A stretch of 64,000 nt of DNA from contig NZ_CP013141.1 in the NCBI RefSeq assembly GCF_001442535.1, forward strand, positions 4,189,769-4,253,768. The letters run 5' to 3'. Both the position numbers and the translations under genes were made by a program. Positions 36,518 through 45,485 of the stretch are shown here, one piece after another. This DNA is from Lysobacter antibioticus. GTDB taxonomy: Bacteria > Pseudomonadota > Gammaproteobacteria > Xanthomonadales > Xanthomonadaceae. The notes under the pieces were generated by a model. The model saw only the letters and a program-made list of their open reading frames with translations, made no database searches and had not been told where the DNA came from. Within the stretch, counting starts at the first letter, position 1. Every line of letters begins with the position of its first letter.

Positions 36518-37378
36518 TCAGAACTTGCCTTCCTGGAAATCGACGAAGGCCTGCATCACTTCCTGCTTGGTGTTCATCACGAACGGGCCGTAGCGCGCGA
36601 CCGGCTCGCGCAGCGGACGCCCGGCCACCACGATCAGGCGGCTACCGCGGCCGGCATCGCGCAACTTGAGCACGCGGCCCCCGGACAGCACCGCCAGCTC
36701 CTGCGCATCGATCCCGCGCGCATCCTCGCCGTCACCGACGGCGATGCCGCCTTCGTAGACATAAGCGAAGGCATTGTGGCCTTCGGGCAGTTCGTACTCC
36801 CACTGCGCATGGGCATCGAGGGCGATATCGAGATACACCGGATCGGTCGCGGGTTGCGCGATCGGGCCGCTGACCTCGCCGACGCGGCCGGCGATCAGCT
36901 TGACCTCGACGCCCTCCGCGGGACGCAGTTGCACGATGCGATCCGGCGCGAACTCCTGGTACTTGGGCTCGGTCATCTTCTCGCGCGCCGGCAGGTTCAC
37001 CCACAGCTGGAACCCGCGCATGCGCCCGGCCTCCTGCTCCGGCATTTCCGAATGCACCAGGCCGCGGCCGGCGGTCATCCACTGCACGCTGCCGGGCACG
37101 AGCACGCCTTCGTTGCCGTGGTTGTCGCGGTGGCGCATGCGCCCGTCGAGCATGTAGGTGACGGTCTCGAAACCGCGATGAGGATGTTCCGGAAAACCGG
37201 CGAGGTAGTCCTCGGGTCGGTCGGTGCCGAATTCGTCGAGCAGCAGGAACGGATCCAGCTCGGGCAGCTGAGGGCCGCCTATGACCCGGGTCAGGCGGAC
37301 GCCGGCGCCGTCGGAAGTCGCCTGGCCGCGCAATTTGCGGCCGACGCGGGCGTAATCGGTGTGGGTGGCGGTGGCCAT
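36518..37378 (-). CDS. Pirin family protein (YhhW-like)
   Basis: A 286-residue bicupin. The metal site is in PEHPHRGFETVTYMLDGRMRHRD and VQWMTAGRGLVHSE, closer to the E. coli quercetinase YhhW than the other pirin of this window. The C-terminal cupin ends with RYGPFVMNTKQEV, a hallmark of this subgroup. It is transcribed away from repeat locus C. Proposed roles are dioxygenase or regulatory; the substrate is unknown. Confidence 0.9.
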   Translation of the reverse strand: MATATHTDYARVGRKLRGQATSDGAGVRLTRVIGGPQLPELDPFLLLDEFGTDRPEDYLAGFPEHPHRGFETVTYMLDGRMRHRDNHGNEGVLVPGSVQWMTAGRGLVHSEMPEQEAGRMRGFQLWVNLPAREKMTEPKYQEFAPDRIVQLRPAEGVEVKLIAGRVGEVSGPIAQPATDPVYLDIALDAHAQWEYELPEGHNAFAYVYEGGIAVGDGEDARGIDAQELAVLSGGRVLKLRDAGRGSRLIVVAGRPLREPVARYGPFVMNTKQEVMQAFVDFQEGKF

Positions 37379-37504
37379 GATGCTTCTCCAAACGGAACGC
37401 CGTATCGGCGATGGGCGTTAGGATGACACCGCAAACATGGAACAATACTGATTAAATTGCAAACATCAGTTACAAAATTAGAACAATATTGAACGAAGAC
37501 CCAG

Positions 37505-37553
37505 GGTAGGAGCGGCGTCCTGCTGGATTTCCTTCGGTCACAAGTCGCGACCA
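37505..37553 (+). repeat. Short palindrome with 23-nt insert
   Basis: Same design as 7550-7596. The insert occupies 37518-37540 and differs from the locus A insert by one base (TCCTGCTGG instead of TCCTACTGG). Confidence 0.75.
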
Positions 37554-37671
37554 AGGGACGCGCAGAAACACCAACGCCGATGTTGCTCATCGAAGCGGCG
37601 TGCCGTCGCAGGGTAGGAGTGGCGCCAGCCGCGACCGCGCTGCGACGTTCTTGCGGCGTTTCTCTCAAGCA

Positions 37672-37708
37672 AGATCAAGATCTAGATCTAGATCTTGATC
37701 TAGATCAA
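37672..37708 (+). repeat. TAGATC/TTGATC hexamer array (about 6 units)
   Basis: Degenerate 6-bp repeat between CTCAAGCAAG and ACGCCAAAAGC, the same position as the GGTCCA array of locus A. AT-rich relative to the genome. Confidence 0.75.
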
Positions 37709-37908
37709 ACGCCAAAAGCTTCCGCCACTAAAGCGGCGGGTTACTTTCTTTTGTCATAAGCAACAAAAGAAAGGTAACCAAAGAAAAATGCTTTTCCTTT
37801 GAATCACAGGCCCGCACGAGCGGTGCTTCCGCGGGGCTTTTTCATACGGGACATCCCTGTCCCGATGAAAAACGGCCCGCATCCCTGCGGGCCGCCCTCC
37901 GGGTCTTC
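37709..37908 (+). repeat. Composite hairpin element copy C1 (type 1)
   Basis: Very close to A1, with the GGCCCGCA/TGCGGGCC terminal stem and CGGGACA/TGTCCCG stem. One extra base change breaks the small AAAGAAAA/TTTTCTTT hairpin (TTTTCCTTT). Confidence 0.85.
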
Positions 37909-37968
37909 TATTGCCTTCGCTAGTGCGAAGCGACGCACAGCTAAGCGAAAGACATGGCTGCAGCCGCA

Positions 37969-37986
37969 GCCGCAGCCGCAGCCGCA
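37969..37986 (+). repeat. GCAGCC hexamer array (3-4 units)
   Basis: Follows GACGCACAGC after element C1, the position occupied by AACAGC units in locus A. Confidence 0.7.
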
Positions 37987-38018
37987 AACAGCTGACACAC
38001 GTGCGACGCCATGATCCT

Positions 38019-38043
38019 TGTAGGAGCGACGTGAGTCGCGACC
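38019..38043 (+). repeat. Short palindrome with compensated arms
   Basis: Here both arms have changed: GTAGGAGCGAC..GTCGCGACC instead of GTAGGAGCGGC..GCCGCGACC, so the stem is kept. Confidence 0.7.
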
Positions 38044-38081
38044 ACGCGACCACCGGAATGCTGCGCCGTTACCGTCATGAC

Positions 38082-38106
38082 GCGGTCGCGGCTCGCGCCG
38101 CTCCTA
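38082..38106 (-). repeat. Short REP-like palindrome (inverted)
   Basis: Inverted copy facing the one at 38019, forming a head-to-head pair 38 nt apart. Confidence 0.75.
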
Positions 38107-38148
38107 CCCCAAAGGCAGCCCTGCGGCTGCCCTGCGACTGCCATGCCA

Positions 38149-38184
<36 letters not shown>

Positions 38185-38223
38185 AAAGAGCTTGGCGCAG
38201 CACCTAGCTCGCGAGAACACCTG

Positions 38224-38410
38224 GAGACCCGGAGGGCGGCGCACAGGACGTGCGCCGTTTTTCGATAAGACAGGGACGTCTTATCGAAAAATCCCGGCGA
38301 CAGCACCGCACTCGTGGCCTGTGCCCTTGCAAGGAGAGCCCTCTCTTTGGTTACCTTTCTTTTGGGCTTAGCAAAAGAAAGTAACCCGGCCGCGTCAGCG
38401 GACGGAAGCT
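38224..38410 (-). repeat. Composite hairpin element copy C2 (type 2)
   Basis: Second type 2 copy. It shares GGCGCAC/GTGCGCC and GATAAGAC/GTCTTATC with B1, but its outer stem is TTTTTC/GAAAAA where B1 has TTTTCC/GGAAAA, again paired on both sides. Confidence 0.85.
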
Positions 38411-38508
38411 TAAGATGTTGATGTTGTTTCAACGCTCTGCGGTGAGAAGCGCCGCAGCCGGACACAGCGTGGCCGCGGCTCGCGCCGCTCCTACCCCGGA
38501 TCTGCGGC

Positions 38509-39102
38509 TCAGCGCCGGATGCGCGAGTACACGAACACCGTCGCCGGCGGCACGTTGCGCAGCACGAAGTCGCCGCGGCGCACCTGCAGCGACAGCGCGC
38601 GGGCGACGGCATCGGCGACCGGCGCGGCCGGGCCGTAGGTGAACTGCACGAATACGCCGCCTTCCTTCAGGCAGGCGAACGCGGCCTTGAGAATGTCGCG
38701 CTGCAGCGGGTGCGGCATGGTCAACAGGCCGAGCCCGGACACGATCGCATCGGCCGGTCCCTTTTCGAGATAGCCGTGCCCGCGCGCGAGCTGCGGCAGC
38801 TCGCGCGCATCGCCCAGCAGCACCGGCACGCGCGGGAAGCGCAGGTGCAGATGCGCGTGCAGCTCTTCGTTGAGCTCCAGCACCAGCAGGTCTTCGTCGC
38901 GAATGCCGGCCTCGAGCAAGGCGCGGGTGATCGCGCCGGTGCCGCCGCCGAGCTCGATCACGCGGGTAACGTCGTCGGGCAGCTCGGCGATCATCGCCGC
39001 GGCCAGTTCGGCGCTGGACGGCGCCACCGCGGCGACGCGCAGCGGGTTCTTGAGCCACTGGCGGAAAAACGTCCAGGCTCCGACTTTGCGATGCGGCTTC
39101 AT
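38509..39102 (-). CDS. SAM-dependent methyltransferase (PmtA-like)
   Basis: A 197-residue class I methyltransferase. The N-terminal LKNPLRVAAVAPSSAELAAAM and motif I VIELGGGTGAITRALL resemble PmtA-type phospholipid N-methyltransferases and the KsgA fold. Motif IV-like DAIVSGLGLLTMP follows. The ATG at 39102 starts just before the conserved region; the frame to 39201 overlaps the end of rlmKL. Phosphatidylethanolamine methylation is plausible but not provable here. Confidence 0.75.
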   Translation of the reverse strand: MKPHRKVGAWTFFRQWLKNPLRVAAVAPSSAELAAAMIAELPDDVTRVIELGGGTGAITRALLEAGIRDEDLLVLELNEELHAHLHLRFPRVPVLLGDARELPQLARGHGYLEKGPADAIVSGLGLLTMPHPLQRDILKAAFACLKEGGVFVQFTYGPAAPVADAVARALSLQVRRGDFVLRNVPPATVFVYSRIRR

Positions 39103-39160
39103 GGCTGGAACTCCACAGCGGAGCGTCCGCCTGTTGCGATCAGGACCACCGACAACCGCA

Positions 39161-41473
39161 TCAACGCGGCTCCACTCGCCAGCAGCGATGAATCCGTGCA
39201 TCGCGGGCGAAATCGGCCGGAATGGTCTCGGCGCTGATTTCCTCGCATTGCGCGAACTGTGCCACGGCCTCGGTGTCGAGGCGGAAGCGGCGAAAGTTGT
39301 TGGAAAAATACAGCACGCCGTTATCGGCCAGGCGCGCGACGGCGGCGCGCAGCAGGCGCACGTGTTCGCGCTGGATGTCGAAGTCGTCGGCGCGGGCGGA
39401 ATTGGAGAACGTCGGCGGATCGCAGAAGATCAGGTCGAAGCGGCTGCGGTCGGCTTCCAGCCAGGCCAAGGCATCGGCCTGCACCAGGCGGTGCTGGGCG
39501 CCGCCCATGCCGTTCTCGCGCAGGTTGTCGGCGCACCACTGCAGATAGGTCGCCGACAGGTCGACCGTGGTGGTTTCGTTGGCGCCGCCGACCGCGGCCT
39601 GCACGGTCGCCGCGCCGGTGTAGCCGAACAGGTTGAGGAAACGGCGGCCGCGCGCCTCGGCGGCGATGCGCAGACGCATAGGGCGGTGATCGAGGAACAG
39701 GCCGGTGTCGAGGTAGTCGAACGGGTTCACGCGCAGGCGCGCGGCGCCTTCGCGCACGACCAGCACTTCGCCGCGCTGGTCGAGTTGACCGTACTTGCTG
39801 CCGCCCTTGCCGCGGCTGCGGGTCTTCAGCGCGACGCGTTCGCGCGGCACCGCGAATACTTCGCGCGCGGCGGCGAACAGCTCGTTGCGGCGGCGACGCT
39901 GATCGGCCTCGGGAATATCCGCCGGCGCGGCGTATTCCTGGATATGCAGGTACGTGCGCGGCGCGGCTTCGTCGCTGGCGTAGACGTCGATCGCGGCCGA
40001 GTACTCGGGCAGGTCGGCGTCGTAGGCGCGGAAACAGGTGACCCCCTCGCGCTCACGCCAAGACTTGAGCTTGCGCAGATTCTTGCGCAGCCGGTTGGCG
40101 ACCATCTGCGCGCCTTCCGACAAAGGCTGCGGCGCGGCATCCTCGGCCTTGGCGCGCTGTTCGGCGTGGCCGACGCGGGCGATCGGATCGCAGACGATCA
40201 GCGCGCATTCGATCGCACCGTTGAAGATCTGGTACTTCTTGCCGGCGCGCAGGCCGGTGGCCTGGGCCAGCGCGGCGTCGCCGCACAACAGGCTCGCGCG
40301 CCAGCTCGGCACCAGGCGCTTGAGCGCCTCGCCGAGCGCGCGGTAGAGCGCGGGATCGGCGGCGAGACGCGCGTCGTAGGGCGGATTGCAGACTACGAGG
40401 CCACTTGGGGTAGCAGCGTCCGCAACCGCCGAGCCACCCGGACCGGAGCCGTGCTCCTGCCCGGCCCCGCTCTCATCAATGCTTGAAGCCTCGTCACGAT
40501 GCAGCCCTGCATCCCCGCTTTCACGAGGATGATGGTGGACAGGTTGCGTCGGCGCTTGCGCCAAGGGCAACGACTGCAGGGATTCGACCGCGGACACGTT
40601 CCATGCGATCACGCCGGCGAGTTCGGCCATGACCTCGTTGTCGCGCGCCGAGCGGATCGCATGCGGGTCGACGTCGCTGCCGGCGAAGGCCGGACGCAGG
40701 GCGGCGCGGCCGGCGGCTTCGCGCGTGCGCGCCTCCTCGCACAGCGCGCGCCAGCCGGCGAAATCGAAACCGCGCCAGCGCGTCGGCGGCAAAGCGCCAT
40801 GACGCAGCAGGCCCGGCGCGACGTCGGCGGCCATCAGCGCGCCTTCGATCAGCAAGGTGCCGCTGCCGCACATCGGGTCGAACAGGCTGCCGCCCTGGGC
40901 GTAGACCTTCGGCCAGCCGCCGCGCAGCAACACCGCCGCGGCGAGATTTTCCTTGAGCGGCGCCTCGCCCTGCTTCTGGCGCCAGCCGCGCCGATGCAGC
41001 GAGCCGCCGCCGAGATCGATCGAGAGGATGCCGCGACCCTTGCGCAGGACGAAATTCAGGCGCAGGTCGGGTGCGTCGGTGTCGACGTCGGGGCGTGCGC
41101 CGGTGCGCGCGCGCATCACGTCGACCACCGCGTCCTTGATCCGCTGCGCGGCGTAGCGCGCATGGGTGATGGCTTCGCCGGAGACGTGCGCATCGACCGC
41201 GAGCGTGTGCACGCTCTCCATGTGCTCCGGCCACTCGACCGCGGCGACTCCGGCGTACAAGGCATGTTCGTCGGGGCAATCGAATTCGGCGATCGGCCAC
41301 AGCACGCGGCTGGCCAAACGCGACCACAGCACTGCGCGCTGGGCGTCGGCCAGTTCGCCTTCGACGTTGACGCCTGCGGTCGCGGCGGTCGCGCGCTGGC
41401 AGCCCAGCGCGATCAATTCGTCGGCGAGCAGGTATTCCAGGCCCTTGCCGCAGCTTGCGTAAAACTTACTCAT
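39161..41473 (-). CDS. rlmKL: Bifunctional 23S rRNA methyltransferase RlmKL
   Basis: A 770-residue fusion. The N-terminal half has a THUMP domain and the RlmL N2-guanine methyltransferase (G2445) with [18 protein letters not shown] and [10 protein letters not shown]. The C-terminal half is RlmK (m7G2069) with [16 protein letters not shown] and [12 protein letters not shown]. Between the RlmL SAM site and VCNPPY, about 45 extra residues ([13 protein letters not shown] and on, roughly bases 40405-40540) interrupt the domain, and the DNA resembles intergenic repeats. The stop is followed by the PmtA-like gene 58 nt later; the hydrolase gene lies 12 nt upstream. Confidence 0.94.
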   Translation of the reverse strand: MSKFYASCGKGLEYLLADELIALGCQRATAATAGVNVEGELADAQRAVLWSRLASRVLWPIAEFDCPDEHALYAGVAAVEWPEHMESVHTLAVDAHVSGEAITHARYAAQRIKDAVVDVMRARTGARPDVDTDAPDLRLNFVLRKGRGILSIDLGGGSLHRRGWRQKQGEAPLKENLAAAVLLRGGWPKVYAQGGSLFDPMCGSGTLLIEGALMAADVAPGLLRHGALPPTRWRGFDFAGWRALCEEARTREAAGRAALRPAFAGSDVDPHAIRSARDNEVMAELAGVIAWNVSAVESLQSLPLAQAPTQPVHHHPRESGDAGLHRDEASSIDESGAGQEHGSGPGGSAVADAATPSGLVVCNPPYDARLAADPALYRALGEALKRLVPSWRASLLCGDAALAQATGLRAGKKYQIFNGAIECALIVCDPIARVGHAEQRAKAEDAAPQPLSEGAQMVANRLRKNLRKLKSWREREGVTCFRAYDADLPEYSAAIDVYASDEAAPRTYLHIQEYAAPADIPEADQRRRRNELFAAAREVFAVPRERVALKTRSRGKGGSKYGQLDQRGEVLVVREGAARLRVNPFDYLDTGLFLDHRPMRLRIAAEARGRRFLNLFGYTGAATVQAAVGGANETTTVDLSATYLQWCADNLRENGMGGAQHRLVQADALAWLEADRSRFDLIFCDPPTFSNSARADDFDIQREHVRLLRAAVARLADNGVLYFSNNFRRFRLDTEAVAQFAQCEEISAETIPADFARDARIHRCWRVEPR
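40405..40540 (-). repeat. Repeat-derived in-frame insert within rlmKL
   Basis: On the plus strand it includes GCATCCCCGCTTTCACGAGG, related to the CCCGC..GCGGG intergenic repeat at 16419. Its translation HPRESGDAG is the kind produced by that repeat family. The insert adds polar residues between core strands of the RlmL domain without breaking the frame. Boundaries are approximate. Confidence 0.55.
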
Positions 41474-41485
41474 GGTGGTGCTTAC

Positions 41486-42016
41486 TCAGATTCGTTCGAG
41501 CAGACGCGCGAAGGCTTCCGCACTGCCTTCGACATGCGCCGAAAGCCGGTGGCTGTCGTCGACCAGCAGCAGGCGCGCACGGCGCGGCTGGGCCCAGGCG
41601 ACGACGTCGGCGGCGGGGATCAATTCGTCGTCCCAGCCGTGGATGATGCTGATCGGTACGTCGGCGGCCTGCATCGGTTCGGCGTGGCCCATGCGGATCG
41701 GCGGCGCCATCAGGAACAGGCCGGCCGGCTTCACCTGCAGCGACACCCATCCGGAGATGTAGGCGCCGAGGCTGGAGCCGGCCAGCAGCACCGGGCCGCG
41801 CGCGGCCGCGGCGCGGGTCAGGGCGAGCAGGCGCTGCATGCGCGCCGGCACGTCGCCAAGTTCGCTGACTTCGCGATTGGCGTCCAGGTCGGTGTAGTCC
41901 GGACGTTCGTGGGTCCAGCCGTAACGCGCGGCGACCTCGGCCAGGGCGGTGACCTTGGTCGCGTCGGGGCCGCTTTCGAAGCCATGGGAAAGGATGCAGT
42001 GTCCGGAAGTAGCCAT
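41486..42016 (-). CDS. Small alpha/beta hydrolase
   Basis: A 176-residue alpha/beta hydrolase. It opens with CILSHGFESGP (oxyanion HG) and has the nucleophile elbow LAGSSLGAY, an acidic residue near IIHGWDDELIP, and a C-terminal histidine in DDSHRLS. The size fits the RBBP9/YqiA-type minimal hydrolases. The ATG at 42016 begins just before the first strand. It lies between a MOSC gene (22 nt upstream) and rlmKL (12 nt downstream), probably co-transcribed. Substrate unknown. Confidence 0.85.
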   Translation of the reverse strand: MATSGHCILSHGFESGPDATKVTALAEVAARYGWTHERPDYTDLDANREVSELGDVPARMQRLLALTRAAAARGPVLLAGSSLGAYISGWVSLQVKPAGLFLMAPPIRMGHAEPMQAADVPISIIHGWDDELIPAADVVAWAQPRRARLLLVDDSHRLSAHVEGSAEAFARLLERI

Positions 42017-42038
42017 GCGCTCAGATCGAGAGAGAAAA

Positions 42039-42578
42039 TCAGACCGCTGCGCGATCGTTCGCGGCCGCGAGCGCTTGCGCATCGGTCAAGGCGACCAGCG
42101 CATCGCCGCGCCGGATCGTGCCGCCTTCGAGAATGCGCGCGCACAGGCCGCCGTGGCCGCGCATCGCATTGAAACCGCCGGCGCCGAGCGCGGCTTCCAT
42201 CATCGAGCACGGATCGCAGGACTCGGTGCCTTCGAGCAAGACCTCGCCGATACGGAAACGCCGGCCCTTGAGGGCGATCAACGGCAACCCGGAGACGACG
42301 ATATTGCGGCGCAGGCGCGCCGGTTCGACCGCGTCCAGCCCGGCCAGGGCCGCGATCACCGGCAGGTGTTCGGCCTGGATCAGAGTGATGCCGCGCTCGC
42401 CGCTGCTGCCCTTGTAGCGATCGCCGGCCAGACCGGCGCCGGCCTGGGCCAGGACTTCCTCGAGCGCCTGCATCGCGGTGCCCCGCGCGGGGCGGATACC
42501 GATCCATTCCACGCGGCCCGGACGCGGCAGCGTAGCCATGAGTTTTCCTAGCGCGGAGTCGGCGGGCGGCAGGGTCAT
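42039..42578 (-). CDS. MOSC domain protein
   Basis: A 179-residue MOSC protein. The domain shows VEWIGIRPARG, RRNIVVSGLPLIALKGRRFRIGEVLLEGTESCDPCSMME, with the conserved cysteine that in relatives handles the molybdenum cofactor sulfur. The ATG at 42578 has GGAG 5 nt upstream; MATLPRPG at 42540 is an alternative. It is first of a minus-strand unit with the hydrolase and rlmKL, divergent from the amidase with only 39 bp between start codons. Confidence 0.87.
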   Translation of the reverse strand: MTLPPADSALGKLMATLPRPGRVEWIGIRPARGTAMQALEEVLAQAGAGLAGDRYKGSSGERGITLIQAEHLPVIAALAGLDAVEPARLRRNIVVSGLPLIALKGRRFRIGEVLLEGTESCDPCSMMEAALGAGGFNAMRGHGGLCARILEGGTIRRGDALVALTDAQALAAANDRAAV

Positions 42579-42617
42579 GGGGGCTCCGTGTGAGGGCGAA
42601 TGGTAGCATCCGCCCTC

Positions 42618-43178
42618 ATGCCGCCCCTGAACCTCGTCCTCGCCCCCCTGCCCTACGAAGCGCGGTTGCAGGCGCGCGACCCCGCGACGATCGATCTGGT
42701 CGTGATCCATTGCACCGAGCTGCCGGACCTGGCCACCGCGCGCGAATACGGCGAACGCGTGCTCTACCCGCAGTCCGGCACCGGCAATAGCGGCCACTAC
42801 TACATCGACCGCGACGGCAGCGTCTCGCGCTACGTTGCGCCGGAGCGCATCGCCCACCACACCCGCGGTTACAACGAACGTTCGATCGGTATCGAACTGG
42901 TCAACACCGGGCGTTATCCGAATTGGCTGGATTCGCGCCACCAGGCCATGGACGAGGCCTATACGCCGGCGCAGATCGACGCCTTGCAGGCCTTGCTGGC
43001 GGCTCTGCGCGCACAACTGCCCTCGCTAAGCCTGATCGCCGGACACGAAGACCTGGACACGACGCAGGTCGAGGCCAGCGACGACCCGACGCGCCAGGTG
43101 CGCCGCAAACTCGACCCCGGCCCGCGCTTTCCGTGGCCGCAGGTGCTCGACGCCTGCGGGCTGCAACGCCTGCCTTGA
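42618..43178 (+). CDS. N-acetylmuramoyl-L-alanine amidase (AmpD-type)
   Basis: A 186-residue Amidase_2 protein. Zinc ligands and catalytic residues are suggested by VVIHCTE (first His), AHHTRGYNERSIGIELVN and GHEDLDTTQVEASDDP (second His and Asp). No signal peptide is seen, so it is probably cytoplasmic like AmpD and would act on recycled muropeptides. A possible -10 (TAGCAT, 42604-42609) lies only 8 nt before the ATG, which would give a leaderless or nearly leaderless mRNA. Confidence 0.87.
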   Translation: MPPLNLVLAPLPYEARLQARDPATIDLVVIHCTELPDLATAREYGERVLYPQSGTGNSGHYYIDRDGSVSRYVAPERIAHHTRGYNERSIGIELVNTGRYPNWLDSRHQAMDEAYTPAQIDALQALLAALRAQLPSLSLIAGHEDLDTTQVEASDDPTRQVRRKLDPGPRFPWPQVLDACGLQRLP

Positions 43179-43392
43179 GCGCCTGAGCGCTGCCCCGAGC
43201 CGGCAGGAACCGGCCGGCCATCGCAGCCGCGGCTCGGGCAAGCCGATCGCGGGCGCGTCCGACCGGGGCCTACCTCTCCGACGCCCGCCCGAGCGCTCCG
43301 CCCTCAGCCTGCTCAAGGGCGAGACGACCCCGAAGTGCCCGGCTGCAGGCCCTTCGTTTCGGCGCCCGTCCAAGCCCCCTGCGGCCCTCCGC

Positions 43393-43398
43393 TATACT
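43393..43398 (+). promoter_or_regulatory. Likely -10 element of tesB
   Basis: TATACT, 30 bp before the tesB ATG in otherwise GC-rich DNA. No convincing -35 is found at the standard distance. Confidence 0.4.
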
Positions 43399-43428
43399 GC
43401 CGCCCTCGTTTTTCGCAGGTCCGGCCGC

Positions 43429-44418
43429 ATGAGTTCCCCCGTTTCCGAACTGATCGAACTGCTGTCGCTGGAACGGCTGGAAGACAACCTGTTCCGCGGC
43501 CAGAGCCGCGATATCGGCACCAAATACGTATTCGGCGGGCAAGTGCTGGGCCAGGCGCTGTCGGCCGCTCAGGCGACCCTCGACAGCGCCCGCGACGCGC
43601 ACTCGCTGCACGCCTATTTCCTCAAGGCCGGCGACATCGAAGCGCCGATCGTCTACCAGGCCGACCGCACCCGCGACGGCGGCAGTTTCTCGGTGCGCCG
43701 GGTCACCGCGATCCAGCACGGCCAACCGATCTTCTTCCTCGCCGCTTCGTTCCAGGAAGCGCAGCAAGGCGGCGAGCATCAGCTGTCGATGCCGGAAGTG
43801 CCCAAGCCCGAAGACATCGACCCCGCACCGGCGGTGCCGGCCGAAGTCATGGCGACCTTACCGACCAAGGTGCAGCGCTGGCTGTCGCGGCAGGGGCCGT
43901 TCGAGTTCCGCCACGTCTATCCGCGCGACGAGCTCAACCCGCCCAAGCGCCCGCCGTATCAGCAGGTCTGGTTCCGCCTGAGCGAACCGGTCGGCGACGC
44001 GCCGGAGCTGCATCGCGCTCTGCTCGCCTACGCCTCGGATTTCCATCTGCTCGGCACCGCGACCTTTCCGCACGGCATCAGCTATTACCAGCCGAACGTG
44101 CAGATGGCCTCGCTCGATCACGCCCTGTGGTTCCACCGCCCGTTCCGCGCCGACGACTGGCTGCTGTATTCGATCGACAGCCCCAGCGCGCAGGGCGCGC
44201 GCGGCCTGGCGCGCGGGCAGATCTTCGATCGCCACGGCCGCCTGGTCGCGAGCAGCGCGCAGGAAGGCCTGATCCGCGTGGTCGCGGATCAGAACAAGGA
44301 TGTGCGCGTGGTAGCGGATCGCAACAAAGATGCACGCGTGGTAGCGGATCAACCCAAGGATGCGGCAGGCGCGAGCGACGCCGCCGCCGCGGCCCGCAAC
44401 GTCCCGGCGAAGGACTGA
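43429..44418 (+). CDS. tesB: Acyl-CoA thioesterase II
   Basis: A 329-residue double-hotdog thioesterase. TesB features are YVFGGQVLGQALSAAQ, SLHAYFLKAGD, SFSVRRVTAIQHG and, in the second hotdog, ASLDHALWFHRPFRADDWLLY and ARGQIFDRHGRLVAS. It hydrolyses acyl-CoA to free acid. The enzyme proper ends near residue 285. The last 45 residues are unusual, with three 10-residue repeats (RVVADQNKD-type) encoded by 30-bp DNA repeats, then an Ala-rich end. A DUF2007-type gene starts 1 nt after the stop. Confidence 0.93.
   Translation: MSSPVSELIELLSLERLEDNLFRGQSRDIGTKYVFGGQVLGQALSAAQATLDSARDAHSLHAYFLKAGDIEAPIVYQADRTRDGGSFSVRRVTAIQHGQPIFFLAASFQEAQQGGEHQLSMPEVPKPEDIDPAPAVPAEVMATLPTKVQRWLSRQGPFEFRHVYPRDELNPPKRPPYQQVWFRLSEPVGDAPELHRALLAYASDFHLLGTATFPHGISYYQPNVQMASLDHALWFHRPFRADDWLLYSIDSPSAQGARGLARGQIFDRHGRLVASSAQEGLIRVVADQNKDVRVVADRNKDARVVADQPKDAAGASDAAAAARNVPAKD
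44275..44364 (+). repeat. Three 30-bp tandem repeats in the tesB tail
   Basis: Units 44275-44304, 44305-44334 and 44335-44364 each begin CGCGTGGT and encode RVVAD(Q/R)(N/P)KD plus one residue. Differences are mostly third-position or conservative, so the peptide repeat is maintained. Confidence 0.85.
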
Positions 44419-44419
44419 C

Positions 44420-45271
44420 ATGAGACAGGTATTCAGCAGTCCGCGTCTGGAAAACGTCGAAGGCGTGGCGCAGCTGTTGCGCGACGCCGGCATCGAAGTG
44501 CGCGTCACCAACGATCGCTCGTACAAGGGCAATCGCCGCTCCAGTTTCAAGTACAGCGAACCCGGCGCCGAGCGTCCGGCGGTGTGGGTTGTGCGCTCCA
44601 GCGATCAGCTGCGCGCGCGCGACCTGCTGCGCGAGGCCGGGCTGATCGACAGCACCCGCGCCGAGGAACCCAGCCACGCGCCGTTCCGCTTCGAGTCGCG
44701 CATCGACCAGACCCGCACGCCCGGGCAGAAACGCGCCTTCCGCATCAAGATCGGCCTGCTGCTGTGCATCGCCATCGTCCTGGGCCTGGCGATGATCCAT
44801 AACCTGCGCAACCGCCCGGCCGCCGCACCGCCGGTAGACGCGGCCGAAGTCGCGCTGCAGAAACACAAGTTCGACGGCAGCGTCGCCGCGGTGCCCGACG
44901 CGCTCGCCAGCGCGGTGTTCGCCCAGCAACTGGCCGAAGCCGACCAGCCCACCCAGTGCCTGCGTATCGACCGCCGCGACGCCCCGCGCAAGCTGCTGAC
45001 CGCCCTCGCCCGCCCGGGCCTGCGCCTACTGCCGATGAGCCAGTGCGTGGAGATCGCCGACGAGGACCAGGGCAGCCGCGCCCGCGACGGCAAACCGGCC
45101 GAGCTGATCCAGGTCCACGCCTTCCGGCCCACCAGCATCGACGGCGGCACCATCGAATACACCGCCTATCACCACCGCCTGGCGGCGGTGTACAAGACCC
45201 TGGAGGTCAAGCGGGTCGGCGGCCAGTGGACGGTGGTGAAAGTGCTCAAGACCGTGCGCGCGATGGGCTGA
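44420..45271 (+). CDS. DUF2007-like membrane protein (xanthomonad pathogenicity-like)
   Basis: A 283-residue protein. The first 75 residues (QVFSSPRLENVEGVAQLLRDAGIEVRVTND) look like a DUF2007/signal-transducer domain. A single transmembrane helix (about 131-150, IGLLLCIAIVLGLAMIHNL) leads to a periplasmic domain with two cysteines. Xanthomonads annotate such proteins as 'pathogenicity-like' without known mechanism. The ATG at 44420 follows the tesB stop after 1 nt, so the two are coupled. Confidence 0.75.
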   Translation: MRQVFSSPRLENVEGVAQLLRDAGIEVRVTNDRSYKGNRRSSFKYSEPGAERPAVWVVRSSDQLRARDLLREAGLIDSTRAEEPSHAPFRFESRIDQTRTPGQKRAFRIKIGLLLCIAIVLGLAMIHNLRNRPAAAPPVDAAEVALQKHKFDGSVAAVPDALASAVFAQQLAEADQPTQCLRIDRRDAPRKLLTALARPGLRLLPMSQCVEIADEDQGSRARDGKPAELIQVHAFRPTSIDGGTIEYTAYHHRLAAVYKTLEVKRVGGQWTVVKVLKTVRAMG

Positions 45272-45485
45272 GGCCGTCCAGTCCGGGCGGCCCCGGGCGG
45301 CTCGCGGACTGTCGCGCCCAGTCCGGTCACATTTCCGGCGGCGCGCCGTCTTGGTCGATAGGCATCGCCACGATGCCGCCGCCCGGAGAGCCCGCATGAC
45401 GTCCCGCCCGATGCCTGTCCCGTGGTCCAGCCGCAGGCCCCACGACCTCCTCCAGACCGATTTCTCGCCGGCAGCGGAGCGCCGC

